Below are positions 54,142-62,036 of a stretch of 62,036 nt of DNA, piece by piece; within the stretch, counting starts at the first letter, position 1, and every line of letters begins with the position of its first letter. The DNA lies in contig VGVQ01000023.1 in the NCBI GenBank assembly GCA_016874005.1, forward strand, positions 1-62,036. Direction: 5' to 3'. The position numbers and the translations under genes were made by a program. The notes under the pieces were generated by a model. It had not been told where the DNA came from, did no database searches, and saw nothing but the letters and a program-made list of their open reading frames with translations. This DNA is from Gemmatimonadota bacterium (GTDB lineage: Bacteria > Gemmatimonadota > Gemmatimonadetes > Gemmatimonadales > GWC2-71-9).

Positions 54142-54681
54142 TTACTTGGCTCCTGTCTTGCCGGCCTTGCGTCGAACCCGCTCGCCCTGGTACCGCACGC
54201 CCTTCCCTTTGTACGGCTCGGGTCGGCGAATCGAGCGGATTTCGGCGGCGACCTGCCCGACCAGCTCCTTGCTCGGGCCGGCAATCCGGACGACGGTGTT
54301 GTTATCGACGGTGAACTTGATGCCGGCCGGCGCCGGATAGCTCACTGGGTGCGAGAATCCGAGGCTCAGGGTCAGACCCTTGGCGTTGGCTTCGGCCTTG
54401 TAGCCGACGCCCTGGATCTCGAGCACCTTCTCGTAGCCCTTGGCGACGCCCTCGATCATGTTCGCCACCAGGGTCCGCGACAGCCCGTGCAGCGCCTTGC
54501 TGGCCGGCTCGTCGTTTGGCCGATTGACCACGACCTGACCGTCGGCGAGCACCAGCTGCATGGCCGGATGAAGGGCTCGGGCCAACTCGCCCTTCGGCCC
54601 TTTGACCGAGATCGAGTTGCCCTTGACCTGGACGGTCACGTCCTTCGGCACCGGGACCGGGCGTTTTCCAATTCGGGACAC
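54142..54681 (-). CDS. rplF: 50S ribosomal protein L6
   Basis: 179 aa. MSRIGKRPVPVPKDVTV at the start, VKGPKGEL, and the conserved C-terminal PEPYKGKGVRYQGE. Confidence 0.98.
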   Translation of the reverse strand: MSRIGKRPVPVPKDVTVQVKGNSISVKGPKGELARALHPAMQLVLADGQVVVNRPNDEPASKALHGLSRTLVANMIEGVAKGYEKVLEIQGVGYKAEANAKGLTLSLGFSHPVSYPAPAGIKFTVDNNTVVRIAGPSKELVGQVAAEIRSIRRPEPYKGKGVRYQGERVRRKAGKTGAK

Positions 54682-54690
54682 GGCGACCTC

Positions 54691-55086
54691 CTACCAGACC
54701 ACCGCGAGGAGTTCGCCGCCCAAGTTCGCCGCCCGGGCCTGGCTGTCGCTCATCAACCCTTTCGGGGTCGAGACGATCGCCATGCCGAGCCCGTTCTTGA
54801 TCCGGGGAATCTCCCGCGACTTGACGTAGCGGCGCAGGCCGGGCGAGGACATCCGCCGCATCTCGCGAATGACCGGTTGCTCGTTGTGATATCGCAGGGC
54901 GATCCGCAACGTCGGGCGACCGTCGTTCTCGAGGACCTTATAGTCCGCGATGTAGTGATTGTCGTGGAGGATCCGCGCGACCTCCGCCTTCAGTCGCGAC
55001 GCGGGTACCTCGACCCGACGCTGGCCGGCCGCACAGGCGTTGCGAATCCGGGACAGCATGTCCGCCACAGGATCTGTCATGCTCAT
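54691..55086 (-). CDS. rpsH: 30S ribosomal protein S8
   Basis: 131 aa. TDPVADMLSRIRNA at the N-terminus and GMAIVSTPKGLMSDSQAR near the end. A second ATG at 55080 gives the more usual MTDP start. Confidence 0.97.
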   Translation of the reverse strand: MSMTDPVADMLSRIRNACAAGQRRVEVPASRLKAEVARILHDNHYIADYKVLENDGRPTLRIALRYHNEQPVIREMRRMSSPGLRRYVKSREIPRIKNGLGMAIVSTPKGLMSDSQARAANLGGELLAVVW

Positions 55087-55101
55087 GCTCGATCCCTTCC
55101 C

Positions 55102-55287
55102 TTACCAGCTCGCTTTACGCACGCCGGGGAGGTGTCCCCGGAGCGCCAGTTCCCGGAAGCACAGTCGGCAGAGGCCGAACTTCCGGAGCACCGCCCGTGA
55201 CCGGCCGCACCGCTGACAGCGGCGGACCACCCGGGCCTTGAACTTCGGGACACGTTTCGCGCGCTCGATCCAACAGGTCTTCGCCAT
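55102..55287 (-). CDS. rpsN: 30S ribosomal protein S14, zinc type
   Basis: 61 aa with four zinc cysteines (CQRCG and CRLC), the short type Z form, ending LPGVRKASW. Confidence 0.97.
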   Translation of the reverse strand: MAKTCWIERAKRVPKFKARVVRRCQRCGRSRAVLRKFGLCRLCFRELALRGHLPGVRKASW

Positions 55288-55299
55288 CGTTCGCCCTCG

Positions 55300-56001
55300 T
55301 TAGGCGGCCACCGACTTCGGGGTCTCGCCCCGAAACGGCCAGCCGAATTCCCTGAGCAGCGCCAGCGCCAGGTCGTCGCGACCCGCCGTGGTCACCACCG
55401 TGATGTCCATCCCGTGGATCTTCTCGACTTTGTCATAGTCGATTTCCGGGAAGATCAACTGCTCCTTGATCCCGAAGGAGTAGTTCCCCCGCCCGTCGAA
55501 ACTGCGGTTCGGCAGGCCCCGGAAGTCGCGGATCCGCGGCACCGCGAGCGAGATGAACCGATCGAGAAACTCGTACATTCTGGGGCCTCGGAGCGTCACC
55601 ATCACGCCGACCGGCACGCCCTGTCGCAACCCGAAGTTCGAGATCGCCTTCTTGGCCTTGGTGACCACCGGCCGCTGACCGGAGATCGCCACCAACTCGT
55701 CGACCACCGCGTCGAGGGCCTTGGCGTTCTTGCTCGCTTCGCCGAGACCGACATTGAGAACGATCTTGGCCAGCCGCGGAATCTCGTTCGGATTCTTGAG
55801 GCCGAACTGCTGCTGGAGCCGGGGCCGGATCGTCTTGCCGTAGTAGTCCAGCAACCGCGGCGTCCCGTCGTTCACCTTGGGGGCCGGGTCGGTGGCGCCG
55901 CCCGGCGCCTTCTTGTCGCCCTTGCCCGGTTTCGCCGGCGGGCCGCCCTTCTTCGGCGCGGCGGCTTTCGCCGGCGCCTTGGTCTCTTTCGTGTCAGCCA
56001 T
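55300..56001 (-). CDS. rplE: 50S ribosomal protein L5 with Lys/Pro/Ala-rich N-terminal extension
   Basis: 233 aa, about 50 more than usual. The core begins near [14 protein letters not shown] and has [22 protein letters not shown] and [12 protein letters not shown]. Residues 1-47 are a low-complexity basic tail with three Lys-Pro-Ala-type clusters. Stop TAA lies in a CGTTAGGC octamer. Confidence 0.96.
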   Translation of the reverse strand: MADTKETKAPAKAAAPKKGGPPAKPGKGDKKAPGGATDPAPKVNDGTPRLLDYYGKTIRPRLQQQFGLKNPNEIPRLAKIVLNVGLGEASKNAKALDAVVDELVAISGQRPVVTKAKKAISNFGLRQGVPVGVMVTLRGPRMYEFLDRFISLAVPRIRDFRGLPNRSFDGRGNYSFGIKEQLIFPEIDYDKVEKIHGMDITVVTTAGRDDLALALLREFGWPFRGETPKSVAA

Positions 56002-56003
56002 CG

Positions 56004-56390
56004 TTACCGGTTCCTCGGAATCGACTGCCCGGACTTGATCGCGATCCGCTCAACGGTCCCATCCTTGTCCAACTTCCGCCGAATCCGAGTCGGCTCGCCG
56101 GACTTCGGATCGATCAGCATCACGTTGGAGTGGTGGATCGGCGCCGGCCGCTCGATGATCCCCGACTGCTGGTTCTGATTGGTCGCCTTGAGGTGCCGCT
56201 TGACCAGGTTGACCCCGTCCAGCGTCACCCGGCCGCTCTTCGGGTGGACCCGGATCACCCGGGCTCGCTTGCCCTTGTGCTCTCCGGCGATCACCTGGAC
56301 CGTATCGCCCTTGGTGACCCGCATGGTGTGGCGGACCACCGGCTTGACTCCCAGCCGCCGGCGGGCCTTTCGATACTTGAGAATCCGCAT
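56004..56390 (-). CDS. rplX: 50S ribosomal protein L24
   Basis: 128 aa. KOW motif [21 protein letters not shown], then [18 protein letters not shown]-terminal 25 residues ([13 protein letters not shown]) are a basic extension compared with the usual start near MRVTKGD; an internal ATG at MRVTKGD is an alternative start. Confidence 0.95.
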   Translation of the reverse strand: MRILKYRKARRRLGVKPVVRHTMRVTKGDTVQVIAGEHKGKRARVIRVHPKSGRVTLDGVNLVKRHLKATNQNQQSGIIERPAPIHHSNVMLIDPKSGEPTRIRRKLDKDGTVERIAIKSGQSIPRNR

Positions 56391-56759
56391 TTAGATGACC
56401 TCCGGCGCCAGCGAGACGATCTTCATGTAGCGCTTGTCGCGGAGCTCGCGGGCCACCGGACCGAAGATCCGGGTCGCCCGAGGTTCGCCTTGGTCGTTGA
56501 TCAGGACCGCGGCGTTCTCGTCGAAGCGAATGTAGGATCCGTCCTTGCGCCGGGTCTCCTTCGCCACCCGGACGATCACCGCCTTGGCGACGTCGCCCTT
56601 CTTCACCTGGCCGGTGGGAATGGCGTCCTTGATGCTGACGACCACCACGTCGCCCAGCCCCGCGTAGCGGCGTTTCGAGCCGCCCAGGACGCGAATCACC
56701 AGCGCCCGCCGGGCACCGCTGTTGTCCGCGACTCGCAGAATCGTTTCTTGTTGGACCAT
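56391..56759 (-). CDS. rplN: 50S ribosomal protein L14
   Basis: 122 aa. [21 protein letters not shown] and [16 protein letters not shown] are characteristic. Confidence 0.98.
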   Translation of the reverse strand: MVQQETILRVADNSGARRALVIRVLGGSKRRYAGLGDVVVVSIKDAIPTGQVKKGDVAKAVIVRVAKETRRKDGSYIRFDENAAVLINDQGEPRATRIFGPVARELRDKRYMKIVSLAPEVI

Positions 56760-56780
56760 GGTTCGAAGCCTTTCCTAGGC

Positions 56781-57050
56781 CTACTTCGCCCGCTCGACGA
56801 CTTCGGTCACCCGCCACCGCACCGTCTTGGCGAGGGGCCGGGTCTCCATCAGCCGCACGGTGTCACCGGTCTTGGCGCCGACTTCATTGCGCGCCTTGAT
56901 GACCTTCCGCCGAGTGATCTGCTTGCCGTACACGGGATGGGCGAACCGCCGCTCCATCACGACCGTCACCGTCTTGGTCATCTTGTCGCTCTTGACGACG
57001 CCGGTCCGGACCTTCCGCCGGTTCCGCGCCTCCGCCGCTTGTTCGGTCAT
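56781..57050 (-). CDS. rpsQ: 30S ribosomal protein S17
   Basis: 89 aa. [27 protein letters not shown] and [18 protein letters not shown]. Confidence 0.97.
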   Translation of the reverse strand: MTEQAAEARNRRKVRTGVVKSDKMTKTVTVVMERRFAHPVYGKQITRRKVIKARNEVGAKTGDTVRLMETRPLAKTVRWRVTEVVERAK

Positions 57051-57053
57051 CCC

Positions 57054-57257
57054 TTACGCCCCCCGCTCTTTCTGTCGCAGCGCGGTCTTGAGCCGCGCGA
57101 TGTCCCGCCGCCTGGTCCGGAACTGGATCGGATTCTCGATCGCCTCGGTGGCCGAACGGAACCGAAGGCGGAACTGCTCCTCCTCGAACGCGGCCAACTT
57201 GAGCTTGAGCTCCTCGACCGTCATTTGGGCGAGGTCACTCCCTTTGAGTGCCTTCAT
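57054..57257 (-). CDS. rpmC: 50S ribosomal protein L29
   Basis: 67 aa. Two-helix protein: [22 protein letters not shown] and [16 protein letters not shown]. Confidence 0.96.
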   Translation of the reverse strand: MKALKGSDLAQMTVEELKLKLAAFEEEQFRLRFRSATEAIENPIQFRTRRRDIARLKTALRQKERGA

Positions 57258-57260
57258 GGC

Positions 57261-57674
57261 CTATTGCCCCTCCCGCTTCACGAACCGGGTCTTGACGGGC
57301 AGCTTGGCCGCCGCGAGGGCGAACGCCTTCTTGGCCACGTCTTCCGGGATCCCTTCGATCTCGAAGAGGACCCGGGCCGGCTTGACCACCGCGACCCAGC
57401 CCTCCGGATTGCCCTTGCCACTGCCCATCCGGGTCTCGGCCGGCTTCTTGGTGATCGGCTTGTCCGGAAAGAGGCGGATCCACATTTTGCCGCCCCGCTT
57501 CATGGCTCGCGAAATGGCCACCCGGGACGCCTCGATCTGCCGGTTCGAGATCCAGCCCGGCTCGAGCGCGGCCAGCCCGAACTCCCCGAACGCGATGGTG
57601 TTGCCGCGCAACGCGATCCCTCGCATCTTGCCTTTGAACTGCTTGCGGAACTTGATCCGCTTCGGCGCCAGCAT
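57261..57674 (-). CDS. rplP: 50S ribosomal protein L16
   Basis: 137 aa. [38 protein letters not shown] and [15 protein letters not shown]. Confidence 0.98.
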   Translation of the reverse strand: MLAPKRIKFRKQFKGKMRGIALRGNTIAFGEFGLAALEPGWISNRQIEASRVAISRAMKRGGKMWIRLFPDKPITKKPAETRMGSGKGNPEGWVAVVKPARVLFEIEGIPEDVAKKAFALAAAKLPVKTRFVKREGQ

Positions 57675-57677
57675 GTG

Positions 57678-58337
57678 TTAGGCTCCCGTGCTGTACGTCT
57701 TGCCGGTCAGGTCTTCGACCACCTCGCCCCGGAAGATCCACACCTTGATGCCGATGGTGCCGTAGGTCGTCTTCGCGGTGCTGGTGGCGTAGTCGATGTC
57801 CGCGCGCAGGGTGTGGAGCGGGACCCGACCCTCGTGGTACTTCTCCGTCCGAGCGATTTCGGCGCCGCCCAGCCGCCCCGAGACCCGAACCCGGATGCCC
57901 TGGGCGCCCATCCGCATGGCGCTTTGAACCGCCCGCTTCATGGCCCGGCGGAAGGAAATCCGCTGGACGATCTGGTGGGCGATGTTGTCACCGACCAGTT
58001 GGGCGGAGATCTCCGGCCGCTTGATCTCCTCGACGTTGATGGCGGCCTCTTTGCCGGTCAGCTGGGCCATCTCGTCGCGCAGCTTGTCGACCTCGGTGCC
58101 CTTCTTGCCGATCACCACGCCGGGCCGGCCGGTGTGAATCGTCACCGTCACCTTGCCAGGCCGCCGTTCGATGTGCACCTCGGCGATCGCGGCGTGCCCG
58201 AGCCGGGTCATCAGGTACTTCCGGATCAACTGGTCTTCCGTGAGCAACGCGGGCATGTCCTTCCCGCCATACCACCGCGAAACCCAGGGCTTGACGACGC
58301 CTAACCGGAATCCGACCGGATTGGTCTTCTGACCCAT
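57678..58337 (-). CDS. rpsC: 30S ribosomal protein S3
   Basis: 219 aa. [13 protein letters not shown] start, KH domain with [18 protein letters not shown], and C-terminal GVKVW-like [12 protein letters not shown]. Confidence 0.98.
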   Translation of the reverse strand: MGQKTNPVGFRLGVVKPWVSRWYGGKDMPALLTEDQLIRKYLMTRLGHAAIAEVHIERRPGKVTVTIHTGRPGVVIGKKGTEVDKLRDEMAQLTGKEAAINVEEIKRPEISAQLVGDNIAHQIVQRISFRRAMKRAVQSAMRMGAQGIRVRVSGRLGGAEIARTEKYHEGRVPLHTLRADIDYATSTAKTTYGTIGIKVWIFRGEVVEDLTGKTYSTGA

Positions 58338-58339
58338 GA

Positions 58340-58693
58340 CTACTCCTTGCTCCGCACGTGGATCTCCACGTGGCTGGTGCGCTTCTTGATCGGGGTGGCT
58401 CGGCCCTGCGCCGCGGCGTGGATCCGCTTGAGCGGCGTCCCGCCGTTGACCGTCGCCCGGCTCACCACCAACTCGTCGGCGTCGAACCGCTCGTTCTCCG
58501 CCATCGCCTTCTGCTCGGCGTTGGAGACCGCGCTCTTGAGCGTCTTGCCGATCTGCTTCGCGGCCAGCCGCTTGTTGAACTTGAGGATCGCCATCGCCTC
58601 GTTGACGTCCTTGCCGCGGATCAAGTCGATCACCAGCCGCATCTTGCGGGGCGATTGACGGACGTGGCGCTGAATTGCGTGTCCTTGTGCCAT
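58340..58693 (-). CDS. rplV: 50S ribosomal protein L22
   Basis: 117 aa. [23 protein letters not shown] and the exit-tunnel loop [21 protein letters not shown]. Confidence 0.97.
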   Translation of the reverse strand: MAQGHAIQRHVRQSPRKMRLVIDLIRGKDVNEAMAILKFNKRLAAKQIGKTLKSAVSNAEQKAMAENERFDADELVVSRATVNGGTPLKRIHAAAQGRATPIKKRTSHVEIHVRSKE

Positions 58694-58696
58694 GGG

Positions 58697-58987
58697 CTAC
58701 TCCGGCTTCGCCTTCTTGTCGGCCACCAGCTTGCCGCTATGTCCCTTGAAGACGCGGGTCGGCGAAAACTCGCCCAGCTTGTGGCCCACCATGTTCTCGG
58801 TGACGTACACCGGCACGTGCTTGTTGCCGTTGTGCACCCCGAAGGTGTGGCCGACGAACTCGGGCAGAATGGTGCTCGACCGACTCCAGGTCTTGACCAC
58901 CTGCTTCTGGTTCTTCGAGTTGAGAACCTGGACCTTCTTGAGCAGGGACTCGTGTACGTACGGTCCCTTGCGAATGCTCCGTCCCAT
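58697..58987 (-). CDS. rpsS: 30S ribosomal protein S19
   Basis: 96 aa. [40 protein letters not shown] and [16 protein letters not shown]. Confidence 0.98.
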   Translation of the reverse strand: MGRSIRKGPYVHESLLKKVQVLNSKNQKQVVKTWSRSSTILPEFVGHTFGVHNGNKHVPVYVTENMVGHKLGEFSPTRVFKGHSGKLVADKKAKPE

Positions 58988-58990
58988 AGG

Positions 58991-59839
58991 TTAGGCCGTC
59001 CCGCCCGTGGCTTTGCCGCGCTTCCGACCGCGGACGATCAATCGATTGGTGGACTTCTTGGGATGCCGAGTCTTGACGCCCTCGGGCTTGCCCCAAGGCG
59101 ACACCGGCGGCCGGCCGCCGGAGCTCTTGCCCTCGCCCCCGCCTAACGGGTGGTCGACCGGATTCTTGGCGACCCCGCGGACCTTCGACCGCCGGCCCAG
59201 CCAGCGGGTCTTCCCCGCCTTGCCCCGCGACAGCAGCTCGTGCTCCGCGTTGCCGACCTCGCCGATCGTGGCCATGCAACGGGCGCTCACCATCCGCATC
59301 TCGCCGCTCTTGAGCCGGACCGTGACGTAACCGCCCTCCCGGGCCACCACCTGCGCGAACTGACCGGCGCTCCGGGCCACCGAACCGCCCTTGCCGATCT
59401 TGAGCTCGACGTTGTGCACGTTGGTGCCCAGCGGGATCTCCCCGATCGGCAGACAGTTGCCCAACCGCGCGTCGGTCCCCGGGCCGGACATCACCGTGTC
59501 GCCCTGCTTGAGCCCGGCCGGGTGGAGGATGTAGCGCTTCTCCCCGTCGGCATAGTGCAGCAGCGCGATCCGGGCGCTCCGATTCGGATCGTACTCGATG
59601 TGGGCCACCTTGGCCGGCACCCCGTGCTTCTCCCGCCGGAAGTCGATCCGCCGGTAGTGCTGCCGGTGGCCGCCCCCGATCGCCCGCATGGTGACGTGAC
59701 CACGGTTGTTCCGCCCGCCCGATTTCCGCATCGGCTCGAGCAACGATTTCTCGGGCGTCGACCGGGTGATCTCGGAGAAGTCAGAGACCGACCGGAACCG
59801 AGTGCCCGCCGAGGTCGGCCGGTATTGACGAGTTCCCAT
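58991..59839 (-). CDS. rplB: 50S ribosomal protein L2
   Basis: 282 aa. Peptidyl-transferase-centre protein; [29 protein letters not shown]-like [12 protein letters not shown], and [17 protein letters not shown] with the conserved His. Confidence 0.98.
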   Translation of the reverse strand: MGTRQYRPTSAGTRFRSVSDFSEITRSTPEKSLLEPMRKSGGRNNRGHVTMRAIGGGHRQHYRRIDFRREKHGVPAKVAHIEYDPNRSARIALLHYADGEKRYILHPAGLKQGDTVMSGPGTDARLGNCLPIGEIPLGTNVHNVELKIGKGGSVARSAGQFAQVVAREGGYVTVRLKSGEMRMVSARCMATIGEVGNAEHELLSRGKAGKTRWLGRRSKVRGVAKNPVDHPLGGGEGKSSGGRPPVSPWGKPEGVKTRHPKKSTNRLIVRGRKRGKATGGTA

Positions 59840-60127
59840 TTATCCCTCGAACACGGCGATCGAGTCGCCGTCCTTGAGCCGGACGATGGCCTTCTTCCAG
59901 GCCTCCGTCTTTCCCCGCGTCCGGCCGCGAACCACCGCCTCCCGCCGCACCTGCATCGTGCGCACGTCGGTGACGGTCACGCCGAACAACTTGTGGAGCG
60001 CCTCACGGATGTCCCGCTTGGTCGCCGTCGGGGCGACCTGAAAGGCGTATTCTTTCCGGTTCTGGTAGGCCGTCGAGCTCTTCTCGGTCACCAGCGGCCG
60101 CACCACCACGCTATGAAGGGCCGGCAT
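59840..60127 (-). CDS. rplW: 50S ribosomal protein L23
   Basis: 95 aa. VVVRPLVTEKSSTAYQN and IREALHKLFGVTVTDVRTMQVRRE. The ATG shares one base with the rplD stop. Confidence 0.97.
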   Translation of the reverse strand: MPALHSVVVRPLVTEKSSTAYQNRKEYAFQVAPTATKRDIREALHKLFGVTVTDVRTMQVRREAVVRGRTRGKTEAWKKAIVRLKDGDSIAVFEG

Positions 60128-60954
60128 TACTTGGCTCCCTTCTTCTTCGGCGCGGCCTTCTTAGCCGACGCCTTCTTGGGCTTGGGTCCCTTGGGATCGT
60201 TGTCCGGCCGCGGCTTCGTCGCCTTCTTGGCCCGCGCCACCGTCTTCTGGGCGCCCGCCGAAGGCGTTCGCTTGGTGCGCTTGAGCGGCACCTCGGTCAC
60301 CTTCGGCCCGACGTCGGGCGTCGGCAGGTGCTCATCGGCGACCGCGTCGCCGGTGAGCGCGCCGCGCTCCACCACCACCGTGTCGGACCACAGCACGTTG
60401 TAGGTCGCGGCCTCGGCGAAGGGGAGCACCTCGACCGTCGGGATGTTCCGGCCGCTCAGGTAGACGTTCTTCCGGAGCCCGTTGGTCAGCAGGAGCACCT
60501 TCTTGCCGGCCAGCCCCATCGACTCGAGCAGCCCGGCCAGCTTGGCGGTCTTCGGCGCCGAAAAATCGAGCCCGTCGACGACGGCCAGGGCACCCTCACG
60601 GGCCCGAGCATTGAACGCCGATCGGCGGGCCAACTGCCGGACCTTGCGGGGAATGTCCTGGGTATAGTCCCGCGGATGCGGGCCGAAGACCACCCCACCG
60701 CCGGGCCAGTGCGGGGCGCGGGTGGTGCCTTGGCGGGCGCGGCCAGTGCCCTTCTGCTTCCAGGGCTTCTGGTTTCCGCCGGCGACCCACCGGCGGGTCT
60801 TGGTGGCGTGGGTCCCCTGGCGCTGATTGGCCAGGAACACCTTCACGGCCTGGTGCATCACCGGCTCGTTGACGGTGCCGTCGAAGTAGTCGCCGGGGAG
60901 CGCGAAGCCGCCCTGCTTCTTGCCCGACGCGGCGAACAGTGGAGCCTCAAGCAT
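60127..60954 (-). CDS. rplD: 50S ribosomal protein L4 with long basic C-terminal tail
   Basis: 275 aa against about 205 usually. Core: [55 protein letters not shown]. Residues about 222-275 form an added Lys/Ala/Pro-rich tail (AKKATKPRP ... [16 protein letters not shown]). Overlaps the rplC stop by eight bases. Confidence 0.96.
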   Translation of the reverse strand: MLEAPLFAASGKKQGGFALPGDYFDGTVNEPVMHQAVKVFLANQRQGTHATKTRRWVAGGNQKPWKQKGTGRARQGTTRAPHWPGGGVVFGPHPRDYTQDIPRKVRQLARRSAFNARAREGALAVVDGLDFSAPKTAKLAGLLESMGLAGKKVLLLTNGLRKNVYLSGRNIPTVEVLPFAEAATYNVLWSDTVVVERGALTGDAVADEHLPTPDVGPKVTEVPLKRTKRTPSAGAQKTVARAKKATKPRPDNDPKGPKPKKASAKKAAPKKKGAK

Positions 60955-61573
60955 GACGGCTGCCTCCTCCCTGCTTGGCGACGGTCACGATGCCGTTCTT
61001 GGCCCCGGGAATCGCACCCCGGACGAAGAGGAGGTTCTTGTCGGCATCGATTCGCACCACGGTGAGCCCCACCTCGGTGTGACGGCGATCGCCCATGTGG
61101 CCAGGCATCCGCTTGCCCTTGATCACCCGCGAGGGGTCGGTGCCAGGGCTGATCGAACCGGGCTTCCGGTGTCGAGTGTTGCCGTGGGACGCCGGACCGC
61201 CGCCGGCGCCGTATCGGTGGACCAGGCCCTGGAACCCGCGGCCCTTCGACTGACCGGTCACCTTCACGGTTTCGCCGGCGGCGAAGATGTCGACGGTCAC
61301 GGTGTCGCCGGGTTTCGGCGAGTCGCCGGCGACGGGCAGCGTCCGTACCACGCTGGGCGCGGCATCGAGCCCGGCCGCCTTCTGGGCGTGGCCGAGTTCC
61401 GCTTTGGAGGCGCGGTTCTTTCGCTTCTGGCCGAAGCCGAGCTGCACCCCGCCCTCGCGAACCTGGAGGACCCGACAGGGCCCGGCCTCGATGACCGTGA
61501 CCGGCACCGACGAGCCATCGTCGACGAAGACCCGGGTCATCCCCACTTTGCGTCCAATCAATCCAGCCGTCAT
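60947..61573 (-). CDS. rplC: 50S ribosomal protein L3
   Basis: 208 aa from the ATG at 61573 (MTAGLIGRKVGMTRVF); an upstream TTG at 61585 would overlap rpsJ. Contains GRGFQGLVHRYGAGGGPASHGN and GSISPGTDPSRVIKGKRMPGHMG. Confidence 0.97.
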   Translation of the reverse strand: MTAGLIGRKVGMTRVFVDDGSSVPVTVIEAGPCRVLQVREGGVQLGFGQKRKNRASKAELGHAQKAAGLDAAPSVVRTLPVAGDSPKPGDTVTVDIFAAGETVKVTGQSKGRGFQGLVHRYGAGGGPASHGNTRHRKPGSISPGTDPSRVIKGKRMPGHMGDRRHTEVGLTVVRIDADKNLLFVRGAIPGAKNGIVTVAKQGGGSRHA

Positions 61574-61577
61574 CGTT

Positions 61578-61886
61578 CTACTCAACCTTGATTTCGACGT
61601 CGACCCCAGCCGGCAAATCGAGCTTGGTCAACGCGTCCATCGTCTGAGGGCGGGAGTCGTTGATATCGAGCAGCCGCTTGTGCGTTCGGAGCTCGAATTG
61701 CTCTCGGCTCTTCTTGTCGATGTGCGGGCTGCGGAGCACCGTCCACCGCTCGATCTTGCTGGGCAGGGGAATCGGACCGGACACCTGGGCCCCGGTCTTC
61801 TCCACTGTCCGCACGATGTCCGAGGCCGCCTGGTCGAGGACCTGGTGGTCGAATGCCTTGAGCCGAATGCGAATCTTGCTTGCCAT
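61578..61886 (-). CDS. rpsJ: 30S ribosomal protein S10
   Basis: 102 aa. [51 protein letters not shown]. Follows tuf by 24 bases, so str and S10 units are joined. Confidence 0.98.
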   Translation of the reverse strand: MASKIRIRLKAFDHQVLDQAASDIVRTVEKTGAQVSGPIPLPSKIERWTVLRSPHIDKKSREQFELRTHKRLLDINDSRPQTMDALTKLDLPAGVDVEIKVE

Positions 61887-61910
61887 CTACTCTCTCCTGG
61901 CGGAGCCAGC

Positions 61911-62036
61911 CTACTTGAGGATCTTGGTGACGACGCCGGCGCCGACCGTTCGGCCGCCTTCCCGAATCGCGAACCGCAACCCCTCGTCCATCGCGATCGG
62001 CGTGATCAACTCGATCTTCATCTGAATGTTGTCCCC
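61911..62036 (-). CDS. tuf: Elongation factor Tu, 3' end only
   Basis: The last 41 codons of EF-Tu run from the window edge to TAG at 61911-61913: [20 protein letters not shown] and [20 protein letters not shown] are the standard C-terminal domain ending. The rest lies beyond the window. Confidence 0.96.
   Translation of the reverse strand, partial: GDNIQMKIELITPIAMDEGLRFAIREGGRTVGAGVVTKILK

Noticed and set aside
56130-58304. 724-codon plus-strand frame across the r-protein cluster
   Set aside because: It runs antisense through seven conserved ribosomal genes and has shadow composition.

Overview
The window looks like chromosomal DNA of a GC-rich, diderm (outer-membrane-bearing) bacterium. 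It carries lipoproteins with clear lipoboxes, a TonB-dependent receptor, type IV pilus-type pseudopilins, muropeptide-recycling enzymes, a B12-dependent (class II) ribonucleotide reductase, two CcdA/DsbD-type membrane reductases and a complete S10-spc ribosomal protein cluster. This mixture, with a GWxTD-type TPR protein and many Pro/Ala/Gly-rich proteins, fits Gemmatimonadota or a relative. That placement is inference from gene content; no rRNA gene is present to confirm it. I see no IS element, prophage, CRISPR array, rRNA or tRNA gene, so the window reads as core chromosome with some lineage-specific parts.

Layout. 1-2283 (-): 5' part of a large Ig-like surface lipoprotein, cut by the window edge. 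2898-5887 (-): thioredoxin-like protein, TlpA, DsbD-like CcdA and ispG, all overlapping. 5951-10864 (-): a small unknown protein, an HD-GYP protein paired with a large partner that shares its N-terminal domain, and a lipoprotein resembling a glycoside hydrolase. 11117-13663 (-): nrdJ with an intrinsic terminator. 13882-15987 (-): TPR/GWxTD protein. 16145-18544 (+): PP2C phosphatase followed by an FHA-membrane-pseudoprotease protein. 18598-23643 (-): murQ-anmK-nagZ-like-SSF symporter, four genes joined by ATGA/GTGA overlaps, a peptidoglycan amino-sugar recycling operon with its own candidate transporter. 23693-25603 (+): gamma-glutamyltransferase, running antisense into the broken 3' end of a lipoprotein gene (25369-26231, -). 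26457-29089 (-): ccdA, fur, an unknown protein and an ornithine-cyclodeaminase-like protein, divergent from a TonB-dependent receptor (29150-31249, +).

31262-39547 (-): priA, dipeptide epimerase, histone-deacetylase-like amidohydrolase, a ubiquitin-fold small protein with a small partner, a beta-propeller protein, a zincin and glyS. 40020-44216 (+): four-gene pseudopilin operon behind a good sigma-54 promoter match. 44223-47541 (-): purA, an atypical PilT-like ATPase and trpS, the last behind a terminator-like hairpin. 47628-49734 (+): inositol monophosphatase, DHFR-family protein and an unknown protein. 49742-62036 (-): map, adk, secY and 20 complete r-protein genes (rplO back to rpsJ), preceded by the 3' end of tuf.

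Most genes lie in tightly packed, translationally coupled operons. The points most worth a second look are the MurNAc-recycling operon with an SSF transporter, the two-gene ubiquitin-fold cassette, the HD-GYP/partner pair with a shared sensor-like domain, the over-represented octamer CGTTAGGC, the trpS leader hairpin, the sigma-54 pilin promoter and the disrupted lipoprotein opposite ggt.
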